From an uncultured Roseburia sp. (GTDB taxonomy: Bacteria; Bacillota_A; Clostridia; Lachnospirales; Lachnospiraceae): DNA of 64,000 bases. The stretch spans positions 1 to 64,000 of the forward strand of contig CAAEAE010000190.1 of the NCBI GenBank assembly GCA_900753715.1, read 5' to 3'. Made by a program: the position numbers and the translations under genes. Position 1 is the stretch's first letter, and each line of letters starts with the position of its first letter. Below are positions 51,438-59,470 of this stretch, piece by piece. The notes below the pieces were generated by a model. That model did not search any database and was not told the origin of the DNA. It was given only the letters and a program-made list of their open reading frames with translations.

Positions 51438-51487
51438 TGCACATGGAAGGTGCATATTTGCATATGGAAGGTGCATATTGCATATGG
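51438..51487 (+). repeat. 21-base tandem repeat after the surface-protein gene
   Basis: Two 21-base units, TGCACATGGAAGGTGCATATT and the same with one C-to-T change, then a partial third unit TGCATATGG. Each unit can form a small hairpin (ATGCAC/GTGCAT). The array ends four bases before the -35 of the serS leader promoter. It may act as a weak terminator for the upstream gene or be a mobile repeat remnant. Confidence 0.7.
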
Positions 51488-51490
51488 GGC

Positions 51491-51519
51491 TTGATTTTGG
51501 GATACAATGAGTGTATAAT
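51491..51519 (+). promoter_or_regulatory. Sigma-A promoter for the serS T-box leader
   Basis: TTGATT (51491) and TATAAT (51514) with a 17-base spacer. The predicted start is near 51526, just before T-box stem I. Confidence 0.8.
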
Positions 51520-51525
51520 AACGTC

Positions 51526-51775
51526 AGAATTTGGCAGTGATGGAAGCTACGCCAGAGGACTGTATCAGAGAGCCGGTGGGTGGTGTGAACCGGTACAGAA
51601 GCCTGTCTTTCCACTTCCGGAGCCGGTGATGAAAGTCACGGGGTCGTATCCCATAGCATACGAAGCGAGAGGTCGCGGCAGAGGATGTCGTGGCAATATG
51701 GGTGGCAACGCGGAAGAGTAATGATTAGCCTTTCGTCCCATGTGCAGGATGGCACATGGAACGGAAGGCTTTTTT
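51526..51775 (+). promoter_or_regulatory. Serine T-box riboswitch controlling serS
   Basis: Stem I has GGAAG (51546-51550 region) pairing with CTTCC (51614-51618), the conserved GAGAGCCGG...CCGG apical part, and a specifier loop ending in TCC (51610-51612, serine) followed by the usual A. The T-box sequence TGGGTGGCAACGCGG (51699-51713) carries UGGC; its last base pairs with discriminator G73, as expected for tRNA-Ser. A terminator, GCCTTTCGTCCCATGTGC pairing with GCACATGGAACGGAAGGC and then six T residues (51728-51775), competes with an antiterminator formed by GGG/CCC pairing. Uncharged tRNA-Ser should allow read-through into serS. Confidence 0.92.
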
Positions 51776-51944
51776 ATAGGAAATTCCGCTGGAACTTCCT
51801 ATAAAAAAGCAAGCAAGCTTGCTAATATGCGCACCTCGCGGAGAAGAGGTTTATGCTTCGCATACCGCTTGGGCGCGAAAGTGTGCGTCAGGCGCACACT
51901 TTATTCAATGTCATCCGGCAGGATACCAAACGCGGGAAAACCGC
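51770..51944 (+). other. Hairpin-rich spacer between T-box terminator and serS
   Basis: A series of hairpins fills this region: 51770-51808 (13-bp arms TTTTTTATAGGAA and TTCCTATAAAAAA plus an inner TTCC/GGAA), palindrome AGCAAGCTTGCT (51812-51823), ACCTC/GAGGT (51833-51850), TATGC/GCATA (51852-51864), a perfect 10-bp AAAGTGTGCG/CGCACACTTT (51878-51902) and GCGG/CCGC (51932-51944). The first uses the U-tract of the T-box terminator as its 5' arm. No other gene is supported here. It looks like an inserted palindromic element or a second regulatory layer. Confidence 0.6.
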
Positions 51945-51959
51945 AGAAAGAGGAGAACC

Positions 51960-53246
51960 ATGATTGATTTAAAATTTTTAAGAGAGAATCCGGAAGTTGT
52001 AAAACAGAACATCCGAAACAAATTTCAGGATCATAAACTTCCACTCGTCGATGAAGTAATCGAGTTAGATGCAAAGGCAAGAGCCGTTCAGACAGAGGCA
52101 GATGACCTCCGTGCAAGAAGAAACCAGTTGTCCAAGGAAATCGGTAAGCTGATGGGACAGGGCAGGAAGGACGAGGCAGAGGCAGTCAAGGCAGAGGTAA
52201 ATGCAGATGCAGCCCGCCTTGGAGAGTTAGAAGAGCAGGAAAAAGAGCTCTCTGACAAAATCACCAAGATTATGATGACAATTCCGAACATCATCGACCC
52301 GTCCGTACCGATTGGAAAAGACGATTCCTGCAACGTCGAGATTGAGAAATTCGGTGAGCCGGTAGTGCCGGATTTTGAAATTCCGTATCATACCGATATT
52401 ATGGAGCGTTTCAACGGCATTGACCTTGACGCAGCCGGAAAAGTGGCAGGAAACGGTTTCTATTACCTGATGGGAGATATCGCAAGAGTACACTCCGCAG
52501 TCATTTCCTATGCAAGAGACTTTATGATTGACCGTGGATTTACTTACTGCATCCCGCCGTTTATGATTCGTTCCAATGTCGTAACAGGCGTTATGAGTTT
52601 TGACGAGATGGATGCCATGATGTATAAGATTGAGGGAGAGGATTTATACCTGATTGGTACTTCCGAGCACTCCATGATTGGTAAGTTTATTGATACAATC
52701 AATGACGAAGAGAACCTGCCATATACATTAACCTCTTATTCTCCGTGCTTCCGCAAGGAAAAAGGTGCACACGGAATCGAGGAGCGCGGTGTATACCGTA
52801 TCCATCAGTTCGAGAAGCAGGAAATGATTGTTGTCTGCAAACCGGAAGAGTCTAAGACGTGGTATGATAAATTGTGGAAAAACACCGTAGATTTGTTCCG
52901 CAGCCTTGATATCCCGGTTCGTACGTTAGAGTGCTGCTCCGGTGACCTTGCAGATTTGAAGGTGAAATCCTGCGACGTAGAGGCATGGTCTCCAAGACAG
53001 AAGAAATACTTCGAGGTCGGAAGCTGCTCCAATCTCGGCGATGCACAGGCAAGAAGATTAAAGATTCGTGTCAAAGGCAAGAATGGCAAATACTTTGCAC
53101 ATACCTTAAACAACACGGTTGTAGCTCCGCCACGTATGCTGATTGCATTCTTGGAGAACAACTTAAACGCAGACGGAAGCGTAAATATTCCGGTAGCACT
53201 TCGTCCTTACATGGGTGGAAAAGAGAAGCTGATTCCGGTGAAATAA
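51960..53246 (+). CDS. serS: Seryl-tRNA synthetase
   Basis: 428 residues from the ATG at 51960 (GAGGAG four bases upstream); the ORF is open further upstream, but that part is the structured leader. The N-terminal coiled-coil arm for tRNA-Ser (about 1-110; MIDLKFLRENPEVVKQNI, DDLRARRNQLSKEIG) is normal. The class II core shows LYLIGTSEHSMIGKF where E. coli-type enzymes have LIPTAEVPLT, motif 2 SPCFRKEKGAHGIEERGVYRIHQFEK (in part) and motif 3 HTLNNTVVAPPRMLIAFLEN. This points to a divergent SerRS subtype. It charges tRNA-Ser. The T-box 180 bases upstream confirms the amino acid. Confidence 0.94.
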   Translation: MIDLKFLRENPEVVKQNIRNKFQDHKLPLVDEVIELDAKARAVQTEADDLRARRNQLSKEIGKLMGQGRKDEAEAVKAEVNADAARLGELEEQEKELSDKITKIMMTIPNIIDPSVPIGKDDSCNVEIEKFGEPVVPDFEIPYHTDIMERFNGIDLDAAGKVAGNGFYYLMGDIARVHSAVISYARDFMIDRGFTYCIPPFMIRSNVVTGVMSFDEMDAMMYKIEGEDLYLIGTSEHSMIGKFIDTINDEENLPYTLTSYSPCFRKEKGAHGIEERGVYRIHQFEKQEMIVVCKPEESKTWYDKLWKNTVDLFRSLDIPVRTLECCSGDLADLKVKSCDVEAWSPRQKKYFEVGSCSNLGDAQARRLKIRVKGKNGKYFAHTLNNTVVAPPRMLIAFLENNLNADGSVNIPVALRPYMGGKEKLIPVK

Positions 53247-53253
53247 CCAGAAC

Positions 53254-53288
53254 AAAAAACAGGGGTTCCAAAGGGAATCCCTGTTTTT
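53254..53288. terminator. Bidirectional terminator between serS and the cyclophilin gene
   Basis: AAAAAACAGGGGTTCC and GGAATCCCTGTTTTT pair around AAAG with one wobble. A- and T-runs on both sides let it serve both convergent genes. Confidence 0.85.
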
Positions 53289-53307
53289 GTGTTGGATTAG
53301 GAGATGC

Positions 53308-53826
53308 TTAGCATTTCTCCGGTTCCGGGTAAGAAACCCCAAAGGTTTCAACGGTTACTTTTTTCATCACCTGCGGAGCAAGCGGTCTGTCGGAGTAGTC
53401 GGTTGTAGTTTCTGCAATCTGATTTACGACGTCCATTCCCTCGATGATTTTGCCGAAAGCTGCGTAGGCACCGTCTAAGTGCGGAGCGTCCTTGTGCATG
53501 ATAAAGAACTGGCTTCCTGCGGAATCCGGGTGCATGGCACGCGCCATGGATAAAACGCCTGCGGTGTGTTTTAATGGATTGTCAAAACCGTTCTGGGAGA
53601 ATTCGCCGCGGATATCGTATCCCGGACCGCCCATTCCGGTTCCGTCCGGGCAGCCGCCCTGAATCATGAAGCCGTTGATAACGCGGTGGAAAATTAAGCC
53701 GTCATAATAGCCCTTGTTTACTAAGCTGATAAAATTGTTTACCGTATTTGGTGCAATCTCCGGGTAAAGCTCCGCTTTCATGAGATCGCCGTTTTCCATT
53801 TCAATGGTGATAACTGGATTTGCCAT
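53308..53826 (-). CDS. Cyclophilin-type peptidyl-prolyl isomerase
   Basis: 172 residues, a single bacterial cyclophilin domain without a signal peptide. Diagnostic segments are YPEIAPNTVNNFISLVNKGYYDGLIFHRVI (positions 21-50, quoted by part), GFMIQGGCPDGTGMGGPGY, GVLSMARAMHPDSAGSQFFI (catalytic-site Phe and Gln region) and HLDGAYAAFGKIIEGMD. It should accelerate prolyl isomerisation in the cytoplasm. The family motif normally reading HLDGxxxVFG carries Ala-Ala-Phe here, a minor variation. The upstream minus-strand region has a plausible promoter. Confidence 0.95.
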   Translation of the reverse strand: MANPVITIEMENGDLMKAELYPEIAPNTVNNFISLVNKGYYDGLIFHRVINGFMIQGGCPDGTGMGGPGYDIRGEFSQNGFDNPLKHTAGVLSMARAMHPDSAGSQFFIMHKDAPHLDGAYAAFGKIIEGMDVVNQIAETTTDYSDRPLAPQVMKKVTVETFGVSYPEPEKC

Positions 53827-53906
53827 ATCAAAACCTCCATCTGCTATTTTGCGGGCATCTGCCGTCTGGAAGAATACCCAGTGAATCTATTTTAACGAAA
53901 ACAGAC

Positions 53907-53935
53907 AAAATAGTAAAGTAATTTTTGTTTTACAA
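53907..53935 (-). promoter_or_regulatory. Possible promoter for the cyclophilin gene
   Basis: On the minus strand, TTGTAA (53930-53935), 17 bases, then TATTTT (53907-53912) in very A/T-rich DNA. The start would be about 70 bases before the ATG. Confidence 0.4.
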
Positions 53936-54005
53936 AAGATACTTGATAAAATGCGGGTGGGAGTGTAGAGTCATGTTCAGAAAGAGTTAGTATAGGAATT
54001 TGCGT

Positions 54006-54899
54006 ATGTTGGAATTAGAAAAAATTTTGATGGATGCTCTGCCGAAGGAAGAAGAGCAGTTTTTAGAAGAACATTTAAAAGGAAAAAAATGTCTGGTCAG
54101 ATATGAGAAGGGAGAGCCGTTTGAAAAATGGCTTTCCTCTTTTGATGCCACAAAGACACTGCTTGTCTCTGAAAATGCAGCGCACTTAAAGGCGGCACAG
54201 ACAGCAGGGATGGCAGCGCTTGGCTATTTAAACCCGGACGTAAGGCAGCCGGACGGGGAATTGCAGGCGGTTGGGGAATTACAGCCAGCCGGGAACCTAC
54301 AGGCGGATATGTTTGCGGAAGGGTTCGAGGAAGTAGACTTTGCATTTTTGGAAAAGGTATATAGAAGGCATCATGGACTGCCATGGACGATTCTTACCAC
54401 AAAACGCTGCATCGTGCGGGAATTTTGTATGGATGACCTGGATGATTTGTTTGCCCTGTATGCGGGAAAGGGAATGACCGATTACATGGAGCCGCTTTAC
54501 GAGTACGAGAAAGAGCGGGAATATGAGCAGGCGTACATCGAGCATATGTATGGATTTTACGGGTATGGCATGTGGGTGGTCATCGAGAAGGAAACGGGTG
54601 CGTTAATCGGGCGCATGGGCGTTGAGCACCGGGAGGAGCTTGGCGGCGAATTAGAGCTTGGTTATGCGGTTGCGGTGCCGTATCAGAGGAAAGGCTATGC
54701 GGCGGAGGTCTGCACGGCAATCATTTCCTATGCGAAGGAGGAGCTTGGCGTGCCGTTTTTAAACTGCCTGATTGAAGAGGGGAATACGGTATCGGAGCAT
54801 CTTATAAAACGGCTCGGGTTTACCTATCAGGAGACGATTCTGTTAGGTGGAAAACGCATGAAAAAGTACACGCTTTACTTTAATGATTGCATTTTATAA
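54006..54899 (+). CDS. GNAT acetyltransferase with N-terminal HAD-like segment
   Basis: 297 residues from the ATG at 54006; the ribosome site is poor (AGGA only), so the start is uncertain. Residues about 45-125 resemble a remnant HAD-like phosphatase (TLLVSENAAHLKAAQTAGMAALGYLN, then FEEVDFAFLEKVYRRHHGLPW), interrupted by three copies of a G-E-L-Q-x-x-G/A repeat (GELQAVGELQPAGNLQA). The C-terminal GNAT domain (about 130-285) has YGMWVVIEKETGALIGRMG, ELGYAVAVPYQRKGYAAEV (acetyl-CoA loop) and NTVSEHLIKRLGF. Such proteins acetylate amines or ribosomal protein N-termini; the substrate is unknown. Confidence 0.8.
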   Translation: MLELEKILMDALPKEEEQFLEEHLKGKKCLVRYEKGEPFEKWLSSFDATKTLLVSENAAHLKAAQTAGMAALGYLNPDVRQPDGELQAVGELQPAGNLQADMFAEGFEEVDFAFLEKVYRRHHGLPWTILTTKRCIVREFCMDDLDDLFALYAGKGMTDYMEPLYEYEKEREYEQAYIEHMYGFYGYGMWVVIEKETGALIGRMGVEHREELGGELELGYAVAVPYQRKGYAAEVCTAIISYAKEELGVPFLNCLIEEGNTVSEHLIKRLGFTYQETILLGGKRMKKYTLYFNDCIL

Positions 54900-54955
54900 G
54901 GAAATAAAATATAATATTGGAATATAAAATATCATGGATGAAGTGGGTGATGTAC

Positions 54956-57295
54956 ATGGCAGATATTTCATCAGAACAACTGGAAAAATTAGTCAACGAG
55001 GACGGGGAGGGATTAAAGCCCACCAAGGATTTTGAAAGCCCGGAGAAATTGTACGAGGGGCTGATTTCCTGCGTGCAGAAATACCATCCGTCAGCGGACA
55101 TTTCGATGATTGAAAAAGCATATAAGCTGGCATATCAGGCACATGACGGACAGGTGCGCAAGTCAGGGGAGCCGTATATCATCCATCCGCTCTGCGTGGC
55201 AACGATTCTTGCAGAACTGGAACTGGATAAGGAAACCATCATTGCCGGACTGCTTCATGACGTGTTGGAAGATACGATTATGACGGAGCAGGAGATTAAG
55301 GATGAGTTCGGCGAGGAAGTCCTGCTTTTGGTGGATGGCGTTACCAAGTTACAGCATCTGCATCTGACGGATAACAATCCAAGTGAGAAGGACAAGTCCG
55401 CAGAACGTCTTGAGATGCAGGCGGAGAACTTAAGAAAGATGTTCCTTGCGATGGCAAAGGATATCCGCGTCATCATGATTAAACTTGCGGACAGACTCCA
55501 CAACATGAGAACGCTCAAGTATCAGTCCAAGGAAGGACAAATCCGGATTGCAAGAGAGACGCAGGAAATCTACTGCCCGTTAGCACAGCGGCTTGGTATT
55601 TCCAAAATTAAGATTGAGCTTGATGACCTCTCCTTAAAATATCTGGAGCCGGAAGCATATCAGGATTTGGCGCGTCAGATTGCACAGAGAAAGAGTGTGC
55701 GCGAGGAGTACATCCAGAGCCTTGTGGAAGAAGTGCGCAAGCATATAGATGCGGCAGGAATTCCGGCGAAGATAGACGGACGTGCAAAGCATTTCTTCAG
55801 TATCTATAAAAAGATGGTCAACCAGCACAAGACGTTGGACCAGATTTATGATTTGTTTGCCATCCGTATTATCGTGGATTCCGTGAAGGACTGTTATGCG
55901 GCGCTCGGCGTGATTCATGAAATGTATAAGCCGATTCCGGGAAGGTTTAAGGATTACATTGCGATGCCGAAGCCGAATATGTACCAGTCTCTTCATACGA
56001 CATTGATAGGACCAACCGGACAGCCGTTTGAGATTCAGATTCGTACCTATGAGATGCACCGCACGGCGGAATATGGTATTGCGGCGCACTGGAAATATAA
56101 AGAGGCAAGCAATAACGGCGGTGTAGCGGCACCGATGACTGTTACCGAGGAGGAAAAATTAAGCTGGCTCAGACAGATTCTCGAGTGGCAGAGAGATATG
56201 TCCGACAACAAGGAATTTATGAGCCTGCTGAAAAGCGATCTGGATTTATTCTCGGATACGGTATTTTGTTTCACACCGACCGGCGAGGTCAAAAACCTGC
56301 CAAACGGTTCCACACCGATTGATTTTGCATACAGCATCCATTCCGCAGTCGGAAATAAGATGATTGGGGCAAAGGTCAACGGAAAGTTAGTGCCGATTGA
56401 TTATGTGATTCAGAACGGAGACCGGATTGAGGTTGTCACTTCCCAGAATTCGAGAGGTCCGAGCCGTGACTGGCTTAATATCGTTAAGAGTACACAGGCA
56501 AAGAATAAGATTAACCAGTGGTTCCGAAGCGAATTAAAGGAAGAGAATATCACGCACGGCAAGGATTTGCTGATTGCGTGCTGTAAGGCAAAGGGTATCA
56601 ACTTTGCGGATATTAACAAACCGGAATATCAGAGCAAGATTCTGCGCAAATACGGATTCCATGACTGGAATTCCTGCCTTGCTACCGTAGGACACGGGGG
56701 CTTGAAGGAAAGCCAGATTATTAACCGGATGTATGAGGAATACAAGAAAGACCATATTGCGCAGATTACGGATGAGGAAATCTTAGAGACCATCTCCGAG
56801 AGCAAGGAAAAAGAAGGAGAGAAGCGCTCAAAGAGCGGTATTATCGTCAAGGGACTTTACGATGTGGCAGTGCATTTTTCCAAATGTTGCAGCCCGGTTC
56901 CGGGAGACGAGATTGTCGGATTCGTCACAAGAGGAAGAGGTGTATCTATCCACCGTACCGACTGTATCAATATCATCAACCTCTCTGACATGGAGCGGGA
57001 ACGTCTGATTGATGCAGAGTGGCAGCAGGAGGATGAGGAAGAAAGCGGCAACGGACTTTACCGTGCCGAAATCAAGATTTATGGAAATAACCGGACGGGA
57101 CTTCTTGTGGATATCACGAAGGTATTTACCGAGAAAAATATTGATATCAACGCAATCCATTCCAAGACGAGCAAGCAGGAGATTGCAACCATCGATATTT
57201 CCTTTAACACGAGGGGAAGAGCAGAACTTACAAATGTCATTGAAAAACTGCGCCAGGTGGAAAGCATCATTGATATCGAGAGAACGACCGGCTGA
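54956..57295 (+). CDS. relA: Bifunctional (p)ppGpp synthetase/hydrolase (RelA/SpoT, Rel)
   Basis: 779 residues from the ATG at 54956; an ATG two codons earlier is equally near GGGTG and cannot be excluded. Domains are HD hydrolase (about 50-205; HDGQVRKSGEPYIIHPL, LLHDVLEDT, KLADRLHNMRTL), synthetase (about 250-380; GRAKHFFSIYKKM, FDLFAIRI-like, QSLHTTLIGPTGQPFEIQIRT), TGS (about 420-480; FTPTGEVKNLPNGSTPIDFAY), helical, zinc-finger-like CCSPVPGDEI and ACT (about 705-775). Both hydrolase and synthetase residues look intact, so it can make and degrade the stringent-response alarmone. The MBL gene follows after 15 bases. Confidence 0.94.
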   Translation: MADISSEQLEKLVNEDGEGLKPTKDFESPEKLYEGLISCVQKYHPSADISMIEKAYKLAYQAHDGQVRKSGEPYIIHPLCVATILAELELDKETIIAGLLHDVLEDTIMTEQEIKDEFGEEVLLLVDGVTKLQHLHLTDNNPSEKDKSAERLEMQAENLRKMFLAMAKDIRVIMIKLADRLHNMRTLKYQSKEGQIRIARETQEIYCPLAQRLGISKIKIELDDLSLKYLEPEAYQDLARQIAQRKSVREEYIQSLVEEVRKHIDAAGIPAKIDGRAKHFFSIYKKMVNQHKTLDQIYDLFAIRIIVDSVKDCYAALGVIHEMYKPIPGRFKDYIAMPKPNMYQSLHTTLIGPTGQPFEIQIRTYEMHRTAEYGIAAHWKYKEASNNGGVAAPMTVTEEEKLSWLRQILEWQRDMSDNKEFMSLLKSDLDLFSDTVFCFTPTGEVKNLPNGSTPIDFAYSIHSAVGNKMIGAKVNGKLVPIDYVIQNGDRIEVVTSQNSRGPSRDWLNIVKSTQAKNKINQWFRSELKEENITHGKDLLIACCKAKGINFADINKPEYQSKILRKYGFHDWNSCLATVGHGGLKESQIINRMYEEYKKDHIAQITDEEILETISESKEKEGEKRSKSGIIVKGLYDVAVHFSKCCSPVPGDEIVGFVTRGRGVSIHRTDCINIINLSDMERERLIDAEWQQEDEEESGNGLYRAEIKIYGNNRTGLLVDITKVFTEKNIDINAIHSKTSKQEIATIDISFNTRGRAELTNVIEKLRQVESIIDIERTTG

Positions 57296-57310
57296 TAAGG
57301 AGGAAGAACG

Positions 57311-57940
57311 ATGGCACCGCTTCGCGTCGAATGTTATGTGGTAGGTTCAGTACAGACGAACTGTTATTTCGCGGTCAATGAGGACACAAAAGAGATGATT
57401 TTGATTGACCCGGGAGCAGCGGCAGGGCAGCTTGCGGCAAAAATAAAAGAAGAAGGATTAAAGCCTGTGGCAATCCTTTTGACACACGGTCATTTTGACC
57501 ATGCAGGGGCGGCAGCAGAGCTTTCTGAGCATTTTAACGTGCCGGTCTATGCCGAGGAGCATGAGAAGGAGACGTTAGAGGACCCGGAAGTGAATTTAAG
57601 TGGCTGGGAAGGCGTCAAGAAGACTTATCACGCCGACTGCTTCCTTAAAGACGAGCAGGAAATAGACCTTGCCGGATTTCATATCCGTGTGCTTCATACA
57701 CCGGGACATACGGTGGGCGGCTGCTGTTATTACTTCCCGTATCAGAACGTGGTGTTCAGCGGGGACAGCCTGTTTGCCATGTCGATGGGAAGAACGGATT
57801 TCCCGAAGGGAAGTGCTTCAGCGTTAATTCGTGCCATTCGGGAAAAACTGATGGTATTGCCGGACGAGGTGGCGGTCTATCCGGGACATAACGAGAAAAC
57901 CACGATTGGAACGGAGCGGATGTATAATCCGTATCTGTAA
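57311..57940 (+). CDS. Metallo-beta-lactamase-fold hydrolase (YcbL/glyoxalase II-like)
   Basis: 209 residues. Metal-binding motifs are THGHFDHAG (about 57-65), the His of HTPGHTVGG (about 134) and Asp in FSGDSLF (about 152), plus YPGHNEKTTIGTE near the C-terminus. All ligands for a binuclear zinc or iron site are present. Relatives hydrolyse glutathione- or bacillithiol-type thioesters, but the substrate is not fixed. It lies between relA and hemZ with short gaps, an order common in Clostridia, so it is probably co-transcribed with relA. Confidence 0.9.
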   Translation: MAPLRVECYVVGSVQTNCYFAVNEDTKEMILIDPGAAAGQLAAKIKEEGLKPVAILLTHGHFDHAGAAAELSEHFNVPVYAEEHEKETLEDPEVNLSGWEGVKKTYHADCFLKDEQEIDLAGFHIRVLHTPGHTVGGCCYYFPYQNVVFSGDSLFAMSMGRTDFPKGSASALIRAIREKLMVLPDEVAVYPGHNEKTTIGTERMYNPYL

Positions 57941-57961
57941 AGAAATGGAAATTAAACTAAC

Positions 57962-59470
57962 ATGATAGTTGCAAAATTAAATCAATCAGAATTTGAATAT
58001 GATATACATTCCTTAATTAAGGCGTTTTATCCGTCTGAAAATGTCAGTGCGACGGTGGAGGACAAGGAATACGGAGAGCCTGTCACAAGCCGGATGACGG
58101 TCGATTACGGCGAAAACCATATTGACATCTGCTGGTGGAACGGCGATGCGAAGACGCCGGAATCGTCAGATATCATTGCACAGGCAGAGACGGAGGTGGA
58201 TTTTTCGGACCGGAAGGAAGCAAAAAACAGCTTAAAGCGGCTGCTTTATGGAATGTTGTCCGAATATACGGGAAAGAAGCTCCCATGGGGAAATCTGACC
58301 GGAATCCGCCCGACGAAGATTCCGATGAAGCTTTTGGAGGCAGGAAAGAGCCGGGAAGAAATCCGTACCTTTATGAAGGATACTTATGCGGCATCGGATG
58401 AAAAGATTGACCTTGCGGTCGATATTGCGGAGCGCGAGCTGGCTCTGCTTGATAAAATTGATTATGAGAACGGCTACAGCCTTTACGTGGGAATCCCGTT
58501 CTGTCCGACGACCTGTCTGTATTGTTCGTTTACATCGTACCCGTTAGCATCCTGGGAAGCCCGGATGGACGCCTACTTAGACGCGCTGGAAAAGGAAATT
58601 GATTTTGTGGCGGAAAAGTTTCGGAACAAATATCTCAATTCAATTTACATTGGTGGCGGAACGCCTACCACGTTACATCCGGCGCAGTTGGAACGATTAA
58701 TTACCAAAATTAAATCCAGCTTTGACTTATCACACTGCCTGGAATTTACAGTGGAAGCGGGAAGACCGGACAGCATCACAAGGGACAAGCTTGTGGTGCT
58801 ACGAGAACAGGGAATTTCAAGAATTTCCATCAATCCGCAGACGATGAAGCAGGAGACACTTAAGCTGATTGGAAGACACCACACGGTGGCACAGACGATA
58901 GAGAGCTTTCAGATGGCAAGAGAGCTTGGCTTTGACAACATCAACATGGATTTGATTTTAGGACTTCCCGGGGAAGACCTTTCGGATGTGGAACACACCA
59001 TGAAAGAAATCGAGAAGCTTTCGCCGGATAATCTGACGGTGCACTCGCTTGCCTTAAAGCGTGCGGCACGGTTAAATATCGAGCGGGAAGCGTATGCAGG
59101 TTATCAGATGGTCAACACGCAGGAGCATATGGATATTGCGGCTTCCTATGCAAAGAAAATGGGACTTTTACCGTATTATCTGTACCGGCAGAAGAGTATG
59201 GCGGGAAATCTTGAAAACGTCGGATATGCCTTGCCGGGAAAAGCAGGGGTATATAATATCTTGATTATGGAAGAGAAACAGACTATAATGGCACTTGGCG
59301 CTGGCGCCACCACGAAGTTTGTGCGCTATCTTCCGAAAGAGGGCACGGGAGAGAAGGTATTTGAGGCTGTGCGCGTGGAGAACGTAAAAGACGTCGCAAA
59401 CTACTTGGAACGGGTAGATGAGATGATAGAACGAAAAAGAAAGAAGATGGAGGAACTCTCATGGCATTAA
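57962..59470 (+). CDS. hemZ: HemZ-type radical-SAM coproporphyrinogen dehydrogenase-like protein
   Basis: 502 residues. An N-terminal domain of about 155 residues, specific to HemZ, precedes the radical-SAM core. The [4Fe-4S] motif is CPTTCLYCSF (about 180), followed by IYIGGGTPTTLHPAQL, EFTVEAGRPDSIT, ISINPQTMKQETLKLIGRHH and DLILGLPGEDL. C-terminal LPYYLYRQKSMAGNLENVGYA is typical of HemZ. It is related to oxygen-independent coproporphyrinogen oxidase (HemN), yet HemZ activity has been debated and no other haem genes are nearby. It overlaps the hisS start by ten bases. Confidence 0.92.
   Translation: MIVAKLNQSEFEYDIHSLIKAFYPSENVSATVEDKEYGEPVTSRMTVDYGENHIDICWWNGDAKTPESSDIIAQAETEVDFSDRKEAKNSLKRLLYGMLSEYTGKKLPWGNLTGIRPTKIPMKLLEAGKSREEIRTFMKDTYAASDEKIDLAVDIAERELALLDKIDYENGYSLYVGIPFCPTTCLYCSFTSYPLASWEARMDAYLDALEKEIDFVAEKFRNKYLNSIYIGGGTPTTLHPAQLERLITKIKSSFDLSHCLEFTVEAGRPDSITRDKLVVLREQGISRISINPQTMKQETLKLIGRHHTVAQTIESFQMARELGFDNINMDLILGLPGEDLSDVEHTMKEIEKLSPDNLTVHSLALKRAARLNIEREAYAGYQMVNTQEHMDIAASYAKKMGLLPYYLYRQKSMAGNLENVGYALPGKAGVYNILIMEEKQTIMALGAGATTKFVRYLPKEGTGEKVFEAVRVENVKDVANYLERVDEMIERKRKKMEELSWH

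Noticed and set aside
51437..51721. 94-codon ORF across the repeat and T-box
   Set aside because: The region is fully explained by the tandem repeat, promoter and T-box RNA; the ORF crosses them without a credible ribosome site.
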